A stretch of 64,000 bases of DNA from Rothia nasimurium (GTDB taxonomy: Bacteria; Actinomycetota; Actinomycetes; Actinomycetales; Micrococcaceae): assembly GCF_014217215.1 (NCBI RefSeq), contig NZ_CP056080.1:1178001-1242000 (forward strand), given 5' to 3'. Made by a program: the position numbers and the translations under genes. Shown here one piece after another: positions 25,882-35,290 of this stretch. Every line of letters begins with the position of its first letter. Position 1 is the first letter of the stretch. The notes beneath the pieces are model-generated. The model made no database searches and was not told the DNA's origin. It worked only from the letters and a program-made list of their open reading frames with translations.

Positions 25882-27294
25882 GTGGAACCCTCCCTCTTCT
25901 TTTTTGACGATTCTCAGCCCGACACCGACACCGACAGCGAGAAAATGACGCACAGCCGGGAGCGGGCTCCGCTGGCGGTGCGTATGCGCCCCCGAAATCT
26001 CGATGAGGTGGTGGGCCAGAAGCATCTGCTGGGGTCGGGTTCACCCCTGCGGGTGCTGGCTGGTGAGGGCGGTGGGCCGGCAGGTCCTAGTTCGGTGATT
26101 CTGTGGGGCCCGCCCGGTACGGGTAAGACCACCCTGGCGAATGTGATTGCCGGGGGAGCCGGGCGTAAGTTTGTGGAGCTCTCTGCTATTACGGCCGGGG
26201 TGAAGGACGTTCGCGCCGTCATGGACCAGGCTCTTGAGGACCGCGATTTTCGCGGGCTCACCACCGTGCTTTTTCTGGACGAGATTCACCGTTTTACGAA
26301 GGCCCAGCAGGACGCCCTGCTGCCAGGGGTAGAGAACCGCTGGGTGGTTCTGGTGGCAGCAACCACCGAGAACCCCTCATTTTCGGTGATTTCGCCCCTG
26401 CTGTCGCGCTCTATTCTGTTAACCTTGCAGGGGCTGACCGACACCGATATAGCTGAGCTGCTCCAGCGCGCGGTCACAGACCCCCGCGGTTTCGCCGGAG
26501 TGATCGACCTCGATGACGAGGCCTCCGAACACCTGGTCAAGATGGCCAACGGGGATGCCCGTAAGGCCTTGACCTCTTTAGAGGCGGCTGCCGCGGTGGC
26601 CTTTGGTGAGGCGGCGGACGCCGGGGTTGAGTATTCGGTCAACCAGCCCCTGCCGGTGACGGCTGAGCACGCGAGTTTGGCGGTCAACCGGTCGGTGGTG
26701 CGCTATGACAAGCAGGGGGACCAGCACTACGACGTTACCAGTGCCTTTATTAAGTCGATTCGTGGCTCAGATGTTGATGCCGCCCTTCACTATCTGGCGC
26801 GCATGATTGAGGCGGGGGAGGACCCTCGGTTTATTGCCCGCCGCCTGATCGTTCATGCCAGTGAGGATATCGGAATGGCTGACCCCACAGCCCTGACCGC
26901 TGCGGTGAATGCTGCCCAGGCTGTTCAGCTGGTGGGGCTGCCCGAGGCTCGTTTGAATCTGGCGCAGGCGACGATTCATTTGGCCTCTGCCCCTAAGTCC
27001 AACGCTGTGTATAGGGCTATTGATGGGGCATTGGCGGACGTCCGCGCCGGCCTGGCAGGGCCGGTTCCGCTACACCTGCGTGATGGGCACTACCCGGGGG
27101 CTGCTGCGCTCGGGCACGGCAAGGGCTATATCTACCCCCACGACCAAAAGAACGGGGTAGCCCGCCAGCAGTATGCCCCCGACGCTCTGATAGGGAGGGC
27201 TTATTACAGCCCGACTGTCTTTGGCGCAGAGAAGGAACTGGGGGAGAGACTTCGAAGAGTGGAGCTTCTACGCGATCCTGAAAATAATCGGTAG
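25882..27294 (+). CDS. rarA: Replication-associated recombination protein RarA
   Basis: The 470-residue AAA+ ATPase of the RarA/MgsA/WRNIP1 family acts at stalled replication forks. Visible motifs are Walker [25 protein letters not shown], Walker [10 protein letters not shown], sensor [10 protein letters not shown], and the RarA-specific C-terminal segments [21 protein letters not shown] and [12 protein letters not shown]. It starts at GTG 25882 and probably forms an operon with dtd. Confidence 0.93.
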   Translation: MEPSLFFFDDSQPDTDTDSEKMTHSRERAPLAVRMRPRNLDEVVGQKHLLGSGSPLRVLAGEGGGPAGPSSVILWGPPGTGKTTLANVIAGGAGRKFVELSAITAGVKDVRAVMDQALEDRDFRGLTTVLFLDEIHRFTKAQQDALLPGVENRWVVLVAATTENPSFSVISPLLSRSILLTLQGLTDTDIAELLQRAVTDPRGFAGVIDLDDEASEHLVKMANGDARKALTSLEAAAAVAFGEAADAGVEYSVNQPLPVTAEHASLAVNRSVVRYDKQGDQHYDVTSAFIKSIRGSDVDAALHYLARMIEAGEDPRFIARRLIVHASEDIGMADPTALTAAVNAAQAVQLVGLPEARLNLAQATIHLASAPKSNAVYRAIDGALADVRAGLAGPVPLHLRDGHYPGAAALGHGKGYIYPHDQKNGVARQQYAPDALIGRAYYSPTVFGAEKELGERLRRVELLRDPENNR

Positions 27295-27746
27295 ACAGGC
27301 AGGTGTTTTGAGCTAAGTGTTGATTAAATTTACGGGTGACTGTAGGTGAATTGCCGCATACAAATTGGGTTTTGTGGGCTAAAAGGGGGAAAACAACTTA
27401 AAGCGAAAAGGGATGCGGAGTAAAAATTCTTCGCTTTGGCTAGTAGAAATATATGCAATCTGGGTCTATCTAATGAACTGTTCGGCAAACTTCTCTGTAA
27501 TAAATTTAGTTTCCATTGCGAACGGCGGTTCGCACTAGGCTGCTGCAGTGGTAACACGTCTTTTTTACCCCCTTATATTATGCATTCCGTGTAGTTCCCA
27601 TTGCAGCTCCCACCATGGATGAAGCTCGCGCACTTATTTCCGTTACCGTTGATGAAGCCTGCTTTGTCGAGGCTTACAACTCCGCGACGGTATTTACAAA
27701 GCCATATCGCTGTTCTTAGCTTTATGCTAGATTGATATAGCTACGA
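27295..27746. other. AT-rich intergenic block with no clear gene
   Basis: This stretch is much more AT-rich than its neighbours. It contains a perfect 7-bp hairpin (TGCGAAC 27517-27523 with GTTCGCA 27528-27534). It also holds a 34-codon ORF (ATG 27615 to TAG 27719) reading MDEARALISV...TKPYRCS, whose frame stays open about 40 nt further upstream. I recognise no family and do not call it a gene; it may be the tail of a decayed one. Confidence 0.4.
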
Positions 27747-27778
27747 GCCGCCCCCAGGGATAACATCTGGGGGCGGTT
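27747..27778 (+). terminator. GC-rich hairpin, possible terminator
   Basis: GCCGCCCCCAG pairs with CTGGGGGCGGT over a 9-nt loop, followed by a weak T-rich tail (TTGTTG). It has no obvious upstream gene other than rarA, 450 bp away, or the short ORF. Confidence 0.5.
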
Positions 27779-27841
27779 TGTTGTGCACAAAACCACATCA
27801 TTTACTGAGCCAATACTGGTGTTGCCAAACCATTGAGCGCG

Positions 27842-28097
27842 GTAAGCTTAAACCTTGGCTGGCAGACTACCCAAAACGCAGCGTCCGCCCCGGTAGCGGG
27901 GCAGAAACTGATCACCGGGTAGCTCGTAGTACCGAGAGTGCGGCTGCTCTCTACTCTCCACCGCCCAAACCGTGGGCGGCCCACCGGAGGCCAGACCACC
28001 AGAACAATGGCACACCCACACCCGTGGGAACCGCTCAGCACACCACCGTATATGCGTTACGAGCCGTGCCAACCGCTAAAGAAAAGGAATACGAACT
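27842..28097 (+). promoter_or_regulatory. Structured rpsD leader, candidate S4 autoregulatory region
   Basis: About 240 nt without a convincing ORF precede rpsD. A weak promoter (TTGCCA around 27822, TAAGCT 27842-27847) could start it. At least three hairpins follow: GAGAG/CTCTC around 27938-27955, CCGCCC/GGGCGG around 27961-27979, and CCCAC/GTGGG around 28017-28029. S4 represses its own mRNA in several bacteria; a role here is inference. Confidence 0.35.
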
Positions 28098-28730
28098 GTG
28101 GCAAACCACAACCGTACCCGCCGTACCGTGCGTCAGTCACGTGCCCTCGGCATCGCACTGACCCCCAAGGCAGAAAAGTACCTCGAGCGTCGCCCCTACG
28201 GCCCCGGCCAGCACGGCCGCAGCCGCAAGAAGGCTGACTCAAACTACGCCGTACAGCTGCGCGAGAAGCAGCGTCTGCGCGCACAGTACAACATTCGTGA
28301 AGCACAGATGCGCCGCGCCTACCTCGAAGCAAAGCGCATCGAAGGCCAGACCGGTAAGAACCTGGTCGAGATCCTCGAAACCCGCCTCGACGCCCTCGTC
28401 CTGCGCTCAGGTTTCGCTCGCACCATCGCACAGGCACGTCAGCTCGTTGTACACCGTCACATCATGGTAGACGGCATCCGCGTTGACCGCCCCTCCTTCC
28501 GCGTCAAGCCCGGCCAGCTCATCCACGTTCACCCCAAGTCAGAGAAGATGGCACCCTTCCAGGTTGCAGCCACCGGCGCACACCAGGACGTCCTGCCCGA
28601 CACCCCTGCTTACCTGAACGTAGAGATCGAGAAGCTCCACGCAAAGCTCGAGCGCGCACCCAAGCGTGAAGAGATCCCCGTGACCTGCGAAGAGCAGCTC
28701 GTGGTTGAATACTACTCACGCCTGGCCTAA
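28098..28730 (+). CDS. rpsD: 30S ribosomal protein S4
   Basis: The 210-residue S4 is a primary 16S rRNA-binding protein that nucleates the 30S body. The N-terminal RRTVRQSRALGIALTPKAEKY and the S4 RNA-binding domain (LDALVLRSGFARTIAQARQLVVHRHI) are intact. There is no cysteine cluster at the N terminus, so it is the C-minus type. The GTG start follows AAAAGGAA. The gene stands alone between rarA and a DUF948 gene. Confidence 0.96.
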   Translation: MANHNRTRRTVRQSRALGIALTPKAEKYLERRPYGPGQHGRSRKKADSNYAVQLREKQRLRAQYNIREAQMRRAYLEAKRIEGQTGKNLVEILETRLDALVLRSGFARTIAQARQLVVHRHIMVDGIRVDRPSFRVKPGQLIHVHPKSEKMAPFQVAATGAHQDVLPDTPAYLNVEIEKLHAKLERAPKREEIPVTCEEQLVVEYYSRLA

Positions 28731-28745
28731 TCCCGCCAAGCTTAA

Positions 28746-28790
28746 CCAGCCCGCCCACCTGCCCCGCACGGGAACAGGGGAGCGGGCTGG
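28746..28790 (+). terminator. Hairpin after rpsD
   Basis: CCAGCCCGC (28746-28754) pairs with GCGGGCTGG (28782-28790), and an inner CCTG/CAGG plus CCCG/CGGG arm extends it. The tail is only moderately T-rich, so termination strength is uncertain. Confidence 0.5.
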
Positions 28791-28872
28791 CTCCTTAATG
28801 CCGTGTAAAGTAAGATTGTTATCAAATCGTGTCCTTTAACAGCCGGGTGACTCGGCAGAAAGCAGGAAAGCC

Positions 28873-29298
28873 ATGAGCGGAGCAGATATCGCAGGCCTCA
28901 TAGCTGCAGGCGTATTCGCAATCCTCGTAGCCCTGCTAGCCCTGCCCATCATCAAACTCGGCAAGGTCTTCGACGAACTCACCGCAACCATCCGGTCCCT
29001 CAATAACGAAACCACCCCTCTGATAGGTGAAGTCACTAAAACCGTCGCCAGCACCAACGCCCAGATCGAAAAGGTCGATAACATCACCAGCAACGTTTCT
29101 GACGCCTCAGCAAACGTTTCTGCTCTCTCATCACTGGTCACCTCAACCGTAGGCCAGCCCCTCATCAAGGTTGCAGCCTTCTCTCACGGTATCCGCAAGG
29201 CAGTCAAGGGGGACGGCGCCGCTGCAACCGGTTCACGCCCGGCACCCTCAACCACCGCAGGGCAGGAGCGCCCCGGAACCTCACCCGAAGGCCACTAA
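28873..29298 (+). CDS. DUF948 membrane-anchored protein
   Basis: The 141-residue protein has one N-terminal helix (about 5-27) followed by a long amphipathic helix with heptads (VFDELTATIRSLNNETTPLIGEV) typical of DUF948, and a Pro/Ser-rich tail. The function is unknown; similar proteins are general-stress or envelope-associated. The next gene starts immediately after its stop, suggesting coupled translation, and the pair sits between rpsD and alaS. Confidence 0.75.
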   Translation: MSGADIAGLIAAGVFAILVALLALPIIKLGKVFDELTATIRSLNNETTPLIGEVTKTVASTNAQIEKVDNITSNVSDASANVSALSSLVTSTVGQPLIKVAAFSHGIRKAVKGDGAAATGSRPAPSTTAGQERPGTSPEGH

Positions 29299-29769
29299 AT
29301 GGGACTGCTCAAAAACGTACTCCTCATAGCGGGCGGAGCCGCCGCAGGCTACCTTGCCTCACGCTCCCGCACCTCAGCACCGGCGTCCACCGACCTTGAA
29401 GTCTCAGCGAATCATCCCCTGCAGCGCTTCACAGAAGAAGGTAGCACCATGGCTCAATTCTTTGACTCAAAATACGGCGCCCCCTTCAAGGGCGCAGCCC
29501 TCAAGGCCATCGGCTTCGCCGCGACCGTCAAAGCGGGCATGGACGAAAAAGAGGCAGAACTCAAAGACCGCTTCGACGCCCAGACCAAGGACGACCGCCC
29601 CGGCTCCCTCGACACCTGGCAGCAGGACAGCGAGCCCCAGCATCTAGAGGGCGACCAGCTCATCGAATCTGTTGCCCTGCCCCCGGCCGGAAACCTGGCA
29701 GAACAAGAAGCCGATATCAGGCGCCGCCTAGAGCGCGATGCCGAACTCGGCAAAGACTTCTTCGCCTAA
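29299..29769 (+). CDS. Small membrane-associated protein of unknown function
   Basis: The 156-residue protein has a glycine/alanine-rich N-terminal hydrophobic segment (LLIAGGAAAGYLAS) and a charged, helix-prone remainder ending in RRRLERDAELGKDFFA. Genes of this kind commonly sit between the DUF948 gene and alaS in Micrococcales. It starts with no gap after the DUF948 stop. I do not know its role. Confidence 0.65.
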   Translation: MGLLKNVLLIAGGAAAGYLASRSRTSAPASTDLEVSANHPLQRFTEEGSTMAQFFDSKYGAPFKGAALKAIGFAATVKAGMDEKEAELKDRFDAQTKDDRPGSLDTWQQDSEPQHLEGDQLIESVALPPAGNLAEQEADIRRRLERDAELGKDFFA

Positions 29770-29815
29770 GCGAACCACCCCAAGATTTACTACCAACCGA
29801 AGGAAGAAAGCCTCG

Positions 29816-32503
29816 ATGCTCTCACAGGAAATCTCAAAGCGCTGGATCGAATTCTTCGAAAAGCGCGGGCACACCGTAGTACCCTCTGCATCACTGGTCT
29901 CACACGAACCCGGTGCAATGTTCACCATCGCGGGCATGGTGCCCTTCATTCCCTACTTCCTGGGCCGTGAAACCCCCAAGTTCTCCCGTGCAGTGAGCGT
30001 GCAGAAGTGCATCCGCACCCTCGATATTGAAGAGGTGGGTAAGACCGCCCGTCACGGTACCTTCTTCCAGATGGCCGGTAACTTCTCCTTCGGTGACTAC
30101 TTCAAGAAAGAAGTCATCCCCTGGGCCTACGAGCTGTTGACCTCATCCATCGAAGACGGCGGTTACGGCCTTGACCCCGAGCGCCTCTGGGTTACCGTCT
30201 ACGAGGGCGACGACGAAGCCTACGATATCTGGGTCAATGACGTAAAGTTCCCCGCTGAGCGCATCCAGAAGATGGGCATGGCAGAGAACTACTGGTCCAC
30301 CGGCCAGCCCGGCCCCGCTGGCCCCGACTCCGAAATCTTCTACGACCGCGGCCCCGAGTACGGTAAAGAAGGCGGCCCCGCAGCAGATGACGACCGCTAC
30401 ATCGAAATCTGGAACCTGGTCTTCATGCAGTACCAGCGCGGTGAAGGCACCGGCAAGGACAGCTTCGAAATCCTCGGCGACCTGCCCAAGAAGAATATCG
30501 ACACCGGCCTGGGCGTAGAGCGCCTGGCCATGCTGCTGCAGGGCGTTGAGAACTTCTACGAAACCGATCAGGTTCGCCCCGTCCTCGATGCCGCAGCTAA
30601 GCTCTCCGGTAAAAAGTACCACGGCTCTGAAAACGCTAACGACGAAGGCTACGAAGACGACGTGCGTATGCGCGTGGTAGCCGACCACATCCGCTCTTCC
30701 CTCATGCTCATCGCAGACGGTGTAACCCCCTCCAACGAGGGCCGCGGCTACATCCTACGCCGCCTCATGCGCCGCGCTATCCGCGCCATGCGCCTGCTGG
30801 GCGTGACCGAGCCCTGCCTGCCCGTCCTTTTCCCCGCGTCTAAGGACGCCATGGCCGGCGCCTACCCCTACGTAGCCGAAGACTTCGAGCGCATCTCCCG
30901 TATCGCCTACGCTGAAGAGAAGGCCTTTCTCAAGACCATCGAGTCAGGCACCACCCGCCTGGAAGAAGCTGTTGCTTCAGCGAAGGCAACCGGCAAGGGC
31001 GAGGTATCTGGCGCAGACGCCTTTGCCCTGCACGACACCTACGGTTTCCCCATCGACCTGACCCTCGAAATGGCCGAAGAAGCCGGCGTGAAGGTCGACG
31101 AAGCCCAGTTCCGTGCCCTCATGGAAGAACAGCGCCACCGCGCCCAGGCCGACGCTAAGGCCAAGAAGGGCGGCATGGCCGACCTCTCCGTCTTCCGCGA
31201 ACTGGCCGACGAACGAGGCTCCATCTTCACCGGTTACGATGAGCTGCGCACCGAAACCACCCTGCGCGCCATCCTGGTTGACGGCGTTTCAGTCCCTGCG
31301 GCGTCCACTGGTCAGAAGATCGAAGTTGTACTCGATGAAACCCCCTTCTACGCTGAGGCTGGTGGCCAGGCAGCAGATACCGGCGTCATCACCGGTAACG
31401 GCTTTACCATTGACGTTTCAGATGTCCAGCAGCCCGTCAAGGGTCTCTCTGTGCACCGCGCGGTTGTGCGCGAGGGCGAGGTTGTCGCAGGTACCCCCGT
31501 TGTTGCTCAGGTGGACGTACAGCGCCGCCAGGACGGCGAAAAGGCCCACTCCGGTACCCACATCATCCACGCAGCCCTGCACCAGGTACTCGGTAACGAA
31601 GCAACCCAGCGCGGCTCCTTCAATAAGGAAGGCTACCTGCGCTTCGACTTCGCTTGGGGCGAGGGTCTCTCCGACGCCGCCAAGCAGGAAGTCGAAGAGG
31701 TAGCTAACACCGCTATCCGCGACAACTTCCAGACCATTACCCGCGAAATGCCGCTGGACGAAGCCAAGAAGCTCGGCGCTATGAGTCTCTTCGGCGAAAA
31801 GTACGGCGACACCGTGCGCGTAGTCGAGATGGGCGGAGACTTCTCCCGCGAACTCTGCGGCGGTACCCACGTCGGTTCAACCGCTCAGATTGGCTCCTTG
31901 ACCCTGCTCACCGAGCAGTCTGTCGGTTCAGGTAACCGTCGCGTTGAAGCTCTGGTCGGCCTAGACTCCTTCAACCACCTGGCTGCTGAGCGTACCCTGG
32001 TCAACCAGCTGACCGGTCTGATGAAGGTACAGTCCTCCACCGAACTGCCCGAGAAGATCAACCAGACCCTGACCAAGCTCAAGGAAGCCGAGAAGGAACT
32101 GGCTAAGCTTCGCAAGGAAAAGCTGCAGGCTGAGGCCGGTAAGCTGACCGAAACCGCCCAGATGGTGGGCTCCGTCCGCACCCTTCTGCACAACGCAGGG
32201 GAGCTTGACGCCAGCGCCGTGCGCGAGCTCGCTCTTGACCTGCGCTCACGCCTGGGTGAGGACGCTGCTACCGTAGCAGTTGCCGGTGTTAACAACGGCC
32301 GTCCGGTTATTCTGGTTGCCACCAACCAGGCTGCCCGCGACGCAGGTGTTAAGGCAGGTGCTCTCGTCCGCGTCGCTGCCGGTGTGCTCGGCGGCGGTGG
32401 CGGTGGTAAGGACGACGTCGCCCAGGGTGGCGGTCAAGACGCCTCCAAGATCGACGAAGCTTTCACCGCTATCCGATCCACCATTTCAGAGCTGGGGGCC
32501 TAA
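29816..32503 (+). CDS. alaS: Alanine--tRNA ligase
   Basis: The 895-residue enzyme has its class II catalytic core (RHGTFFQMAGNFSFGDYFK), editing domain with the zinc motif HSGTHIIH ... CGGTHVGS, a coiled-coil (LTKLKEAEKELAKLRKEK) and the Gly-rich C-Ala domain (GGGGGGKDDVAQGGG). ATG 29816 is chosen because of AAGGAAG just upstream; the open frame before it overlaps the previous gene. ruvX follows after 4 nt. Confidence 0.96.
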   Translation: MLSQEISKRWIEFFEKRGHTVVPSASLVSHEPGAMFTIAGMVPFIPYFLGRETPKFSRAVSVQKCIRTLDIEEVGKTARHGTFFQMAGNFSFGDYFKKEVIPWAYELLTSSIEDGGYGLDPERLWVTVYEGDDEAYDIWVNDVKFPAERIQKMGMAENYWSTGQPGPAGPDSEIFYDRGPEYGKEGGPAADDDRYIEIWNLVFMQYQRGEGTGKDSFEILGDLPKKNIDTGLGVERLAMLLQGVENFYETDQVRPVLDAAAKLSGKKYHGSENANDEGYEDDVRMRVVADHIRSSLMLIADGVTPSNEGRGYILRRLMRRAIRAMRLLGVTEPCLPVLFPASKDAMAGAYPYVAEDFERISRIAYAEEKAFLKTIESGTTRLEEAVASAKATGKGEVSGADAFALHDTYGFPIDLTLEMAEEAGVKVDEAQFRALMEEQRHRAQADAKAKKGGMADLSVFRELADERGSIFTGYDELRTETTLRAILVDGVSVPAASTGQKIEVVLDETPFYAEAGGQAADTGVITGNGFTIDVSDVQQPVKGLSVHRAVVREGEVVAGTPVVAQVDVQRRQDGEKAHSGTHIIHAALHQVLGNEATQRGSFNKEGYLRFDFAWGEGLSDAAKQEVEEVANTAIRDNFQTITREMPLDEAKKLGAMSLFGEKYGDTVRVVEMGGDFSRELCGGTHVGSTAQIGSLTLLTEQSVGSGNRRVEALVGLDSFNHLAAERTLVNQLTGLMKVQSSTELPEKINQTLTKLKEAEKELAKLRKEKLQAEAGKLTETAQMVGSVRTLLHNAGELDASAVRELALDLRSRLGEDAATVAVAGVNNGRPVILVATNQAARDAGVKAGALVRVAAGVLGGGGGGKDDVAQGGGQDASKIDEAFTAIRSTISELGA

Positions 32504-32507
32504 CCCA

Positions 32508-33050
32508 GTGACCTTCACCAGAGGCCGCCGCATGGGAGTCGACGTGGGCAATGCCCGCGTCGGCCTTGCCTTGTGCGACCCCGACGGCATACTCGCTACG
32601 CCCCTCAAAACCCTACGCCGTGACCTGAAAAAGAACTCAGACCGGCGGGTGCTTCGTAAACTCATCGAGGTTAACGAAGTTACCGAAGTCTTTGTGGGGC
32701 TTCCCAAGACCATGCGCGGGGGAGAGAGCCCCTCAACCCTCATGGCCCGCGAGTATGCCGAGGCTCTGGTGCAGGAACTTGCTGCTGACGATGCCTCCGT
32801 GCCCGTGTGGCTGGTCGATGAGCGACTCACCACGGTGAGCGCCCACCGCTCGCTCCACGAGGCCGGAGTATCGAGCAGAGAATTCAAGACTATGGTCGAC
32901 CAGGTTGCTGCCGTCAACATCCTGCAGCATGCCGTCGATACCCTAAAAGCCGGCCAACACCTGGCTGGCTACCGCGTTGAGCTTACGCCCCCTCACGATG
33001 AGCCTGCCCCCAGAACCTCCAACGACGAAACGGAGAACCCGAATGTCTGA
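32508..33050 (+). CDS. ruvX: Pre-16S rRNA nuclease / Holliday junction resolvase-like YqgF
   Basis: The 180-residue RNase H-fold protein of the YqgF/RuvX family has MGVDVGNARVGLALCD (first catalytic Asp), FVGLPKTMRGG, and LVDERLTTVSA. Family members mature the 5' end of 16S rRNA. The GTG at 32508 is 4 nt after the alaS stop; the ATG at 32532 right before the core is an alternative. The end overlaps mltG by 8 nt. Confidence 0.9.
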   Translation: MTFTRGRRMGVDVGNARVGLALCDPDGILATPLKTLRRDLKKNSDRRVLRKLIEVNEVTEVFVGLPKTMRGGESPSTLMAREYAEALVQELAADDASVPVWLVDERLTTVSAHRSLHEAGVSSREFKTMVDQVAAVNILQHAVDTLKAGQHLAGYRVELTPPHDEPAPRTSNDETENPNV

Positions 33051-34260
33051 GAACTCGAGTTCTAGCCGCCCGCCGCATCGCCCTACCAAGAACCAGCAGA
33101 CCGACCTTGATGGCCTGCTGGGCTCAACCGAAGACGGGGCCAACGGTGGGTTCTTCACCGCCGTTGAAGAAGACGAATACTCGCGTGACGAGCGCGACCG
33201 CACCCGCCGCCGCTCGCGCAACTTCGTGATATCAGCTGGCCTGGTATTTGCGGTAGCTCTGGTGCTGGTCGTGTCTATTCTGGCTCCCCAGTTTGGCTGG
33301 TTTGAGCGTAAGGATTACTCTGGTGAGGGTAACGGTACCGAAGTGACCTTTACTATCCCTGAGGGTGCCTCGGCTATTAGCATTGCTAACTCACTGGAAG
33401 AACAGGGAATCATCGCCAACGCCGACCGTTTCTTGCAGGAGTACTCCGATAAAGGCCAGGACCGGTTCTTCCAGCCCGGTGAGTACACCATGCAAGAAGA
33501 AATGAGCAGCGCTGCTGCTCTGGGTGAGCTCCTGCGTTTTGACGAAGCCAACACCAACTACGTGGCGGTTGCCCGTACCTGGCGTATGGATAAGACCTTT
33601 GAAGCTCTGGCTACGGGCACCGGTATTAGCGCCCAAGAGTTCAAGGCATTATCAACCGACCCCACACGCTTCGGTATTCCTTCACAGTTCCCCACCATTG
33701 AGGGCTTCCTCTTCCCGGGCGAATACCGCTTCCCCAAGGACGCCGGTGCTGAAGAAATCCTGCAAATGATGGTTGATAACACTTTCAACGCTCTAGAAGA
33801 GGCCGGTGTTTCTGGCGATGACCGAATCTTCCACGTGATTACCGTTGCCTCAATCCTGGAGTTCGAAGGTCGCGAGGCTGACTACTACCCAATTGCCGGT
33901 GCTATCGAGAACCGCCTGAATAACCCAGACGGTGAGACTAGCGGCTACCTACAGTCAGACGCAACCGTAGCCTACGGTCTGGGCATTCAGAGCTACCATA
34001 TCTCGAATGAGCAGAAGCAGGACGCCAGCAACAAGTACAACACTTTCTACTACAAGGGCCTACCCGAAGGTCCTATCGGTTCACCCGGTCTAGCGGCTAT
34101 TAAGGCAGCTGCCAACCCTGAGAAGAACGATTACTACTTCTGGGTCACCGTTGACCTCTTCACTGGTGAGACCCTCTTCGCTAAGACCTACGAAGAGCAC
34201 CTGAAGAATGTTGAAGTATACGATGAATTCTGTAAAGCTCACGAGGGTGTCTGCTCCTAA
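33043..34260 (+). CDS. mltG: Endolytic murein transglycosylase MltG
   Basis: The 405-residue inner-membrane enzyme of the YceG/MltG family cleaves nascent glycan strands and may set their length. A cytoplasmic acidic N-terminal region (1-60) precedes one TM helix (about 63-85), then a LysM-like domain (VTFTIPEGASAISIANSLEEQGII) and the YceG catalytic domain with SILEFEGREADYYPIAGAIENRL, where the glutamates supply the catalytic acid. ATG 33043 follows GGAGA and overlaps ruvX by 8 nt; aroE begins at the last base of its stop. Confidence 0.92.
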   Translation: MSENSSSSRPPHRPTKNQQTDLDGLLGSTEDGANGGFFTAVEEDEYSRDERDRTRRRSRNFVISAGLVFAVALVLVVSILAPQFGWFERKDYSGEGNGTEVTFTIPEGASAISIANSLEEQGIIANADRFLQEYSDKGQDRFFQPGEYTMQEEMSSAAALGELLRFDEANTNYVAVARTWRMDKTFEALATGTGISAQEFKALSTDPTRFGIPSQFPTIEGFLFPGEYRFPKDAGAEEILQMMVDNTFNALEEAGVSGDDRIFHVITVASILEFEGREADYYPIAGAIENRLNNPDGETSGYLQSDATVAYGLGIQSYHISNEQKQDASNKYNTFYYKGLPEGPIGSPGLAAIKAAANPEKNDYYFWVTVDLFTGETLFAKTYEEHLKNVEVYDEFCKAHEGVCS

Positions 34261-35189
34261 TGAGTCAGCAGATTACCGAGTGCCCCAAGGCTTATGTCTT
34301 GGGGCACCCCATTAAGCACAGTAAATCACCCCTGCTGCATCTGGCCGCCTACCGGGCTATGGGGCTTGAGATGGGCTACGACCGGCTAGATACTCGCGAG
34401 GACCAGCTGGCCGACGTTTTTGCCCGCTACACTCCTGAGCGGGGCACCCGCGGCTTTTCTGTCACCATGCCGCTGAAATCAGCGGTCAAAGAGCAGCTGG
34501 ACTATCTGACCCCGTTTGCCCACGCGGTCGGTGTGGTCAATACCGTCTACTGGAAGCACGAAACTGATGGCCGGCTGGTCTCCTGGGGCGATAACACCGA
34601 TGTGTCGGGTATCGTCAATGCCCTGCGCCAGGCCGGTTTCGTCGGCAAGCCCGCGCGTGCTGCGATTATTGGTGGCGGTGGTACCGCTACCGCAGCCCTT
34701 GCCGCCCTGCGCGCGATGGGGGCGGACGGCGTCCGCGTCTTTGTGCGCGATGCTCGCCGGGCTCAGGGGGCTGCGGACGCTGCTAACCGCCTGGGTCTGC
34801 ACCTTGACTTCCTGCCCATCGATAGCTTCGCAAAAAGCTATGCGGAGTTTGATGTAACCATTTGTACCCTGCCTGCGGGAGCAGCCGACGAGCTGTTGGC
34901 TACCGCAGAACAGGGTGAATCTGCGGGCTACCTGCTCGATGTATCCTACGACCCCTGGCCCTCGGTTCTAGCGGGGGAGTGGGAAGCCCGCGGCGGTACC
35001 GTGACCAGCGGCCTTGAGATGCTGATGTACCAGGCGGTAGACCAGGTCAAGCTCTTTACCGGCCACGACAGGAGCCACCCCTTACCCCGGCAGGAAGAAG
35101 TGCTCACCGCCATGCGTCAGGCAGTAGGGCTACCGGTTACAGGCTTTGAACCCGAATCGGTGAACGAGTCAGCCTGGCTCACTCGCTGA
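34260..35189 (+). CDS. aroE: Shikimate dehydrogenase
   Basis: The 309-residue enzyme reduces 3-dehydroshikimate with NADPH. The substrate-binding HSKSPLLH, the catalytic Lys in SVTMPLKSAV, the Asp in DNTDVSG, and the Rossmann IIGGGGTATAAL are visible. Its ATG overlaps the mltG stop by one base (TAATG), tying it to the alaS-ruvX-mltG operon. A short terminator follows, so aroCKB has a separate start. Confidence 0.94.
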   Translation: MSQQITECPKAYVLGHPIKHSKSPLLHLAAYRAMGLEMGYDRLDTREDQLADVFARYTPERGTRGFSVTMPLKSAVKEQLDYLTPFAHAVGVVNTVYWKHETDGRLVSWGDNTDVSGIVNALRQAGFVGKPARAAIIGGGGTATAALAALRAMGADGVRVFVRDARRAQGAADAANRLGLHLDFLPIDSFAKSYAEFDVTICTLPAGAADELLATAEQGESAGYLLDVSYDPWPSVLAGEWEARGGTVTSGLEMLMYQAVDQVKLFTGHDRSHPLPRQEEVLTAMRQAVGLPVTGFEPESVNESAWLTR

Positions 35190-35213
35190 GACTATTCGTA
35201 CCGAATCGTGAAG

Positions 35214-35241
35214 TAGCGGTTTGCTATCGACCGCTATTTTT
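35214..35241 (+). terminator. Intrinsic terminator after aroE
   Basis: TAGCGGT pairs with ACCGCTA over a 9-nt loop, followed by TTTTT (35237-35241). It closes the alaS-aroE operon. Confidence 0.7.
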
Positions 35242-35290
35242 GGAAATCTTAGAACACAAGACCCACAGGTAAACGTAAAGAAGGTTAGAG

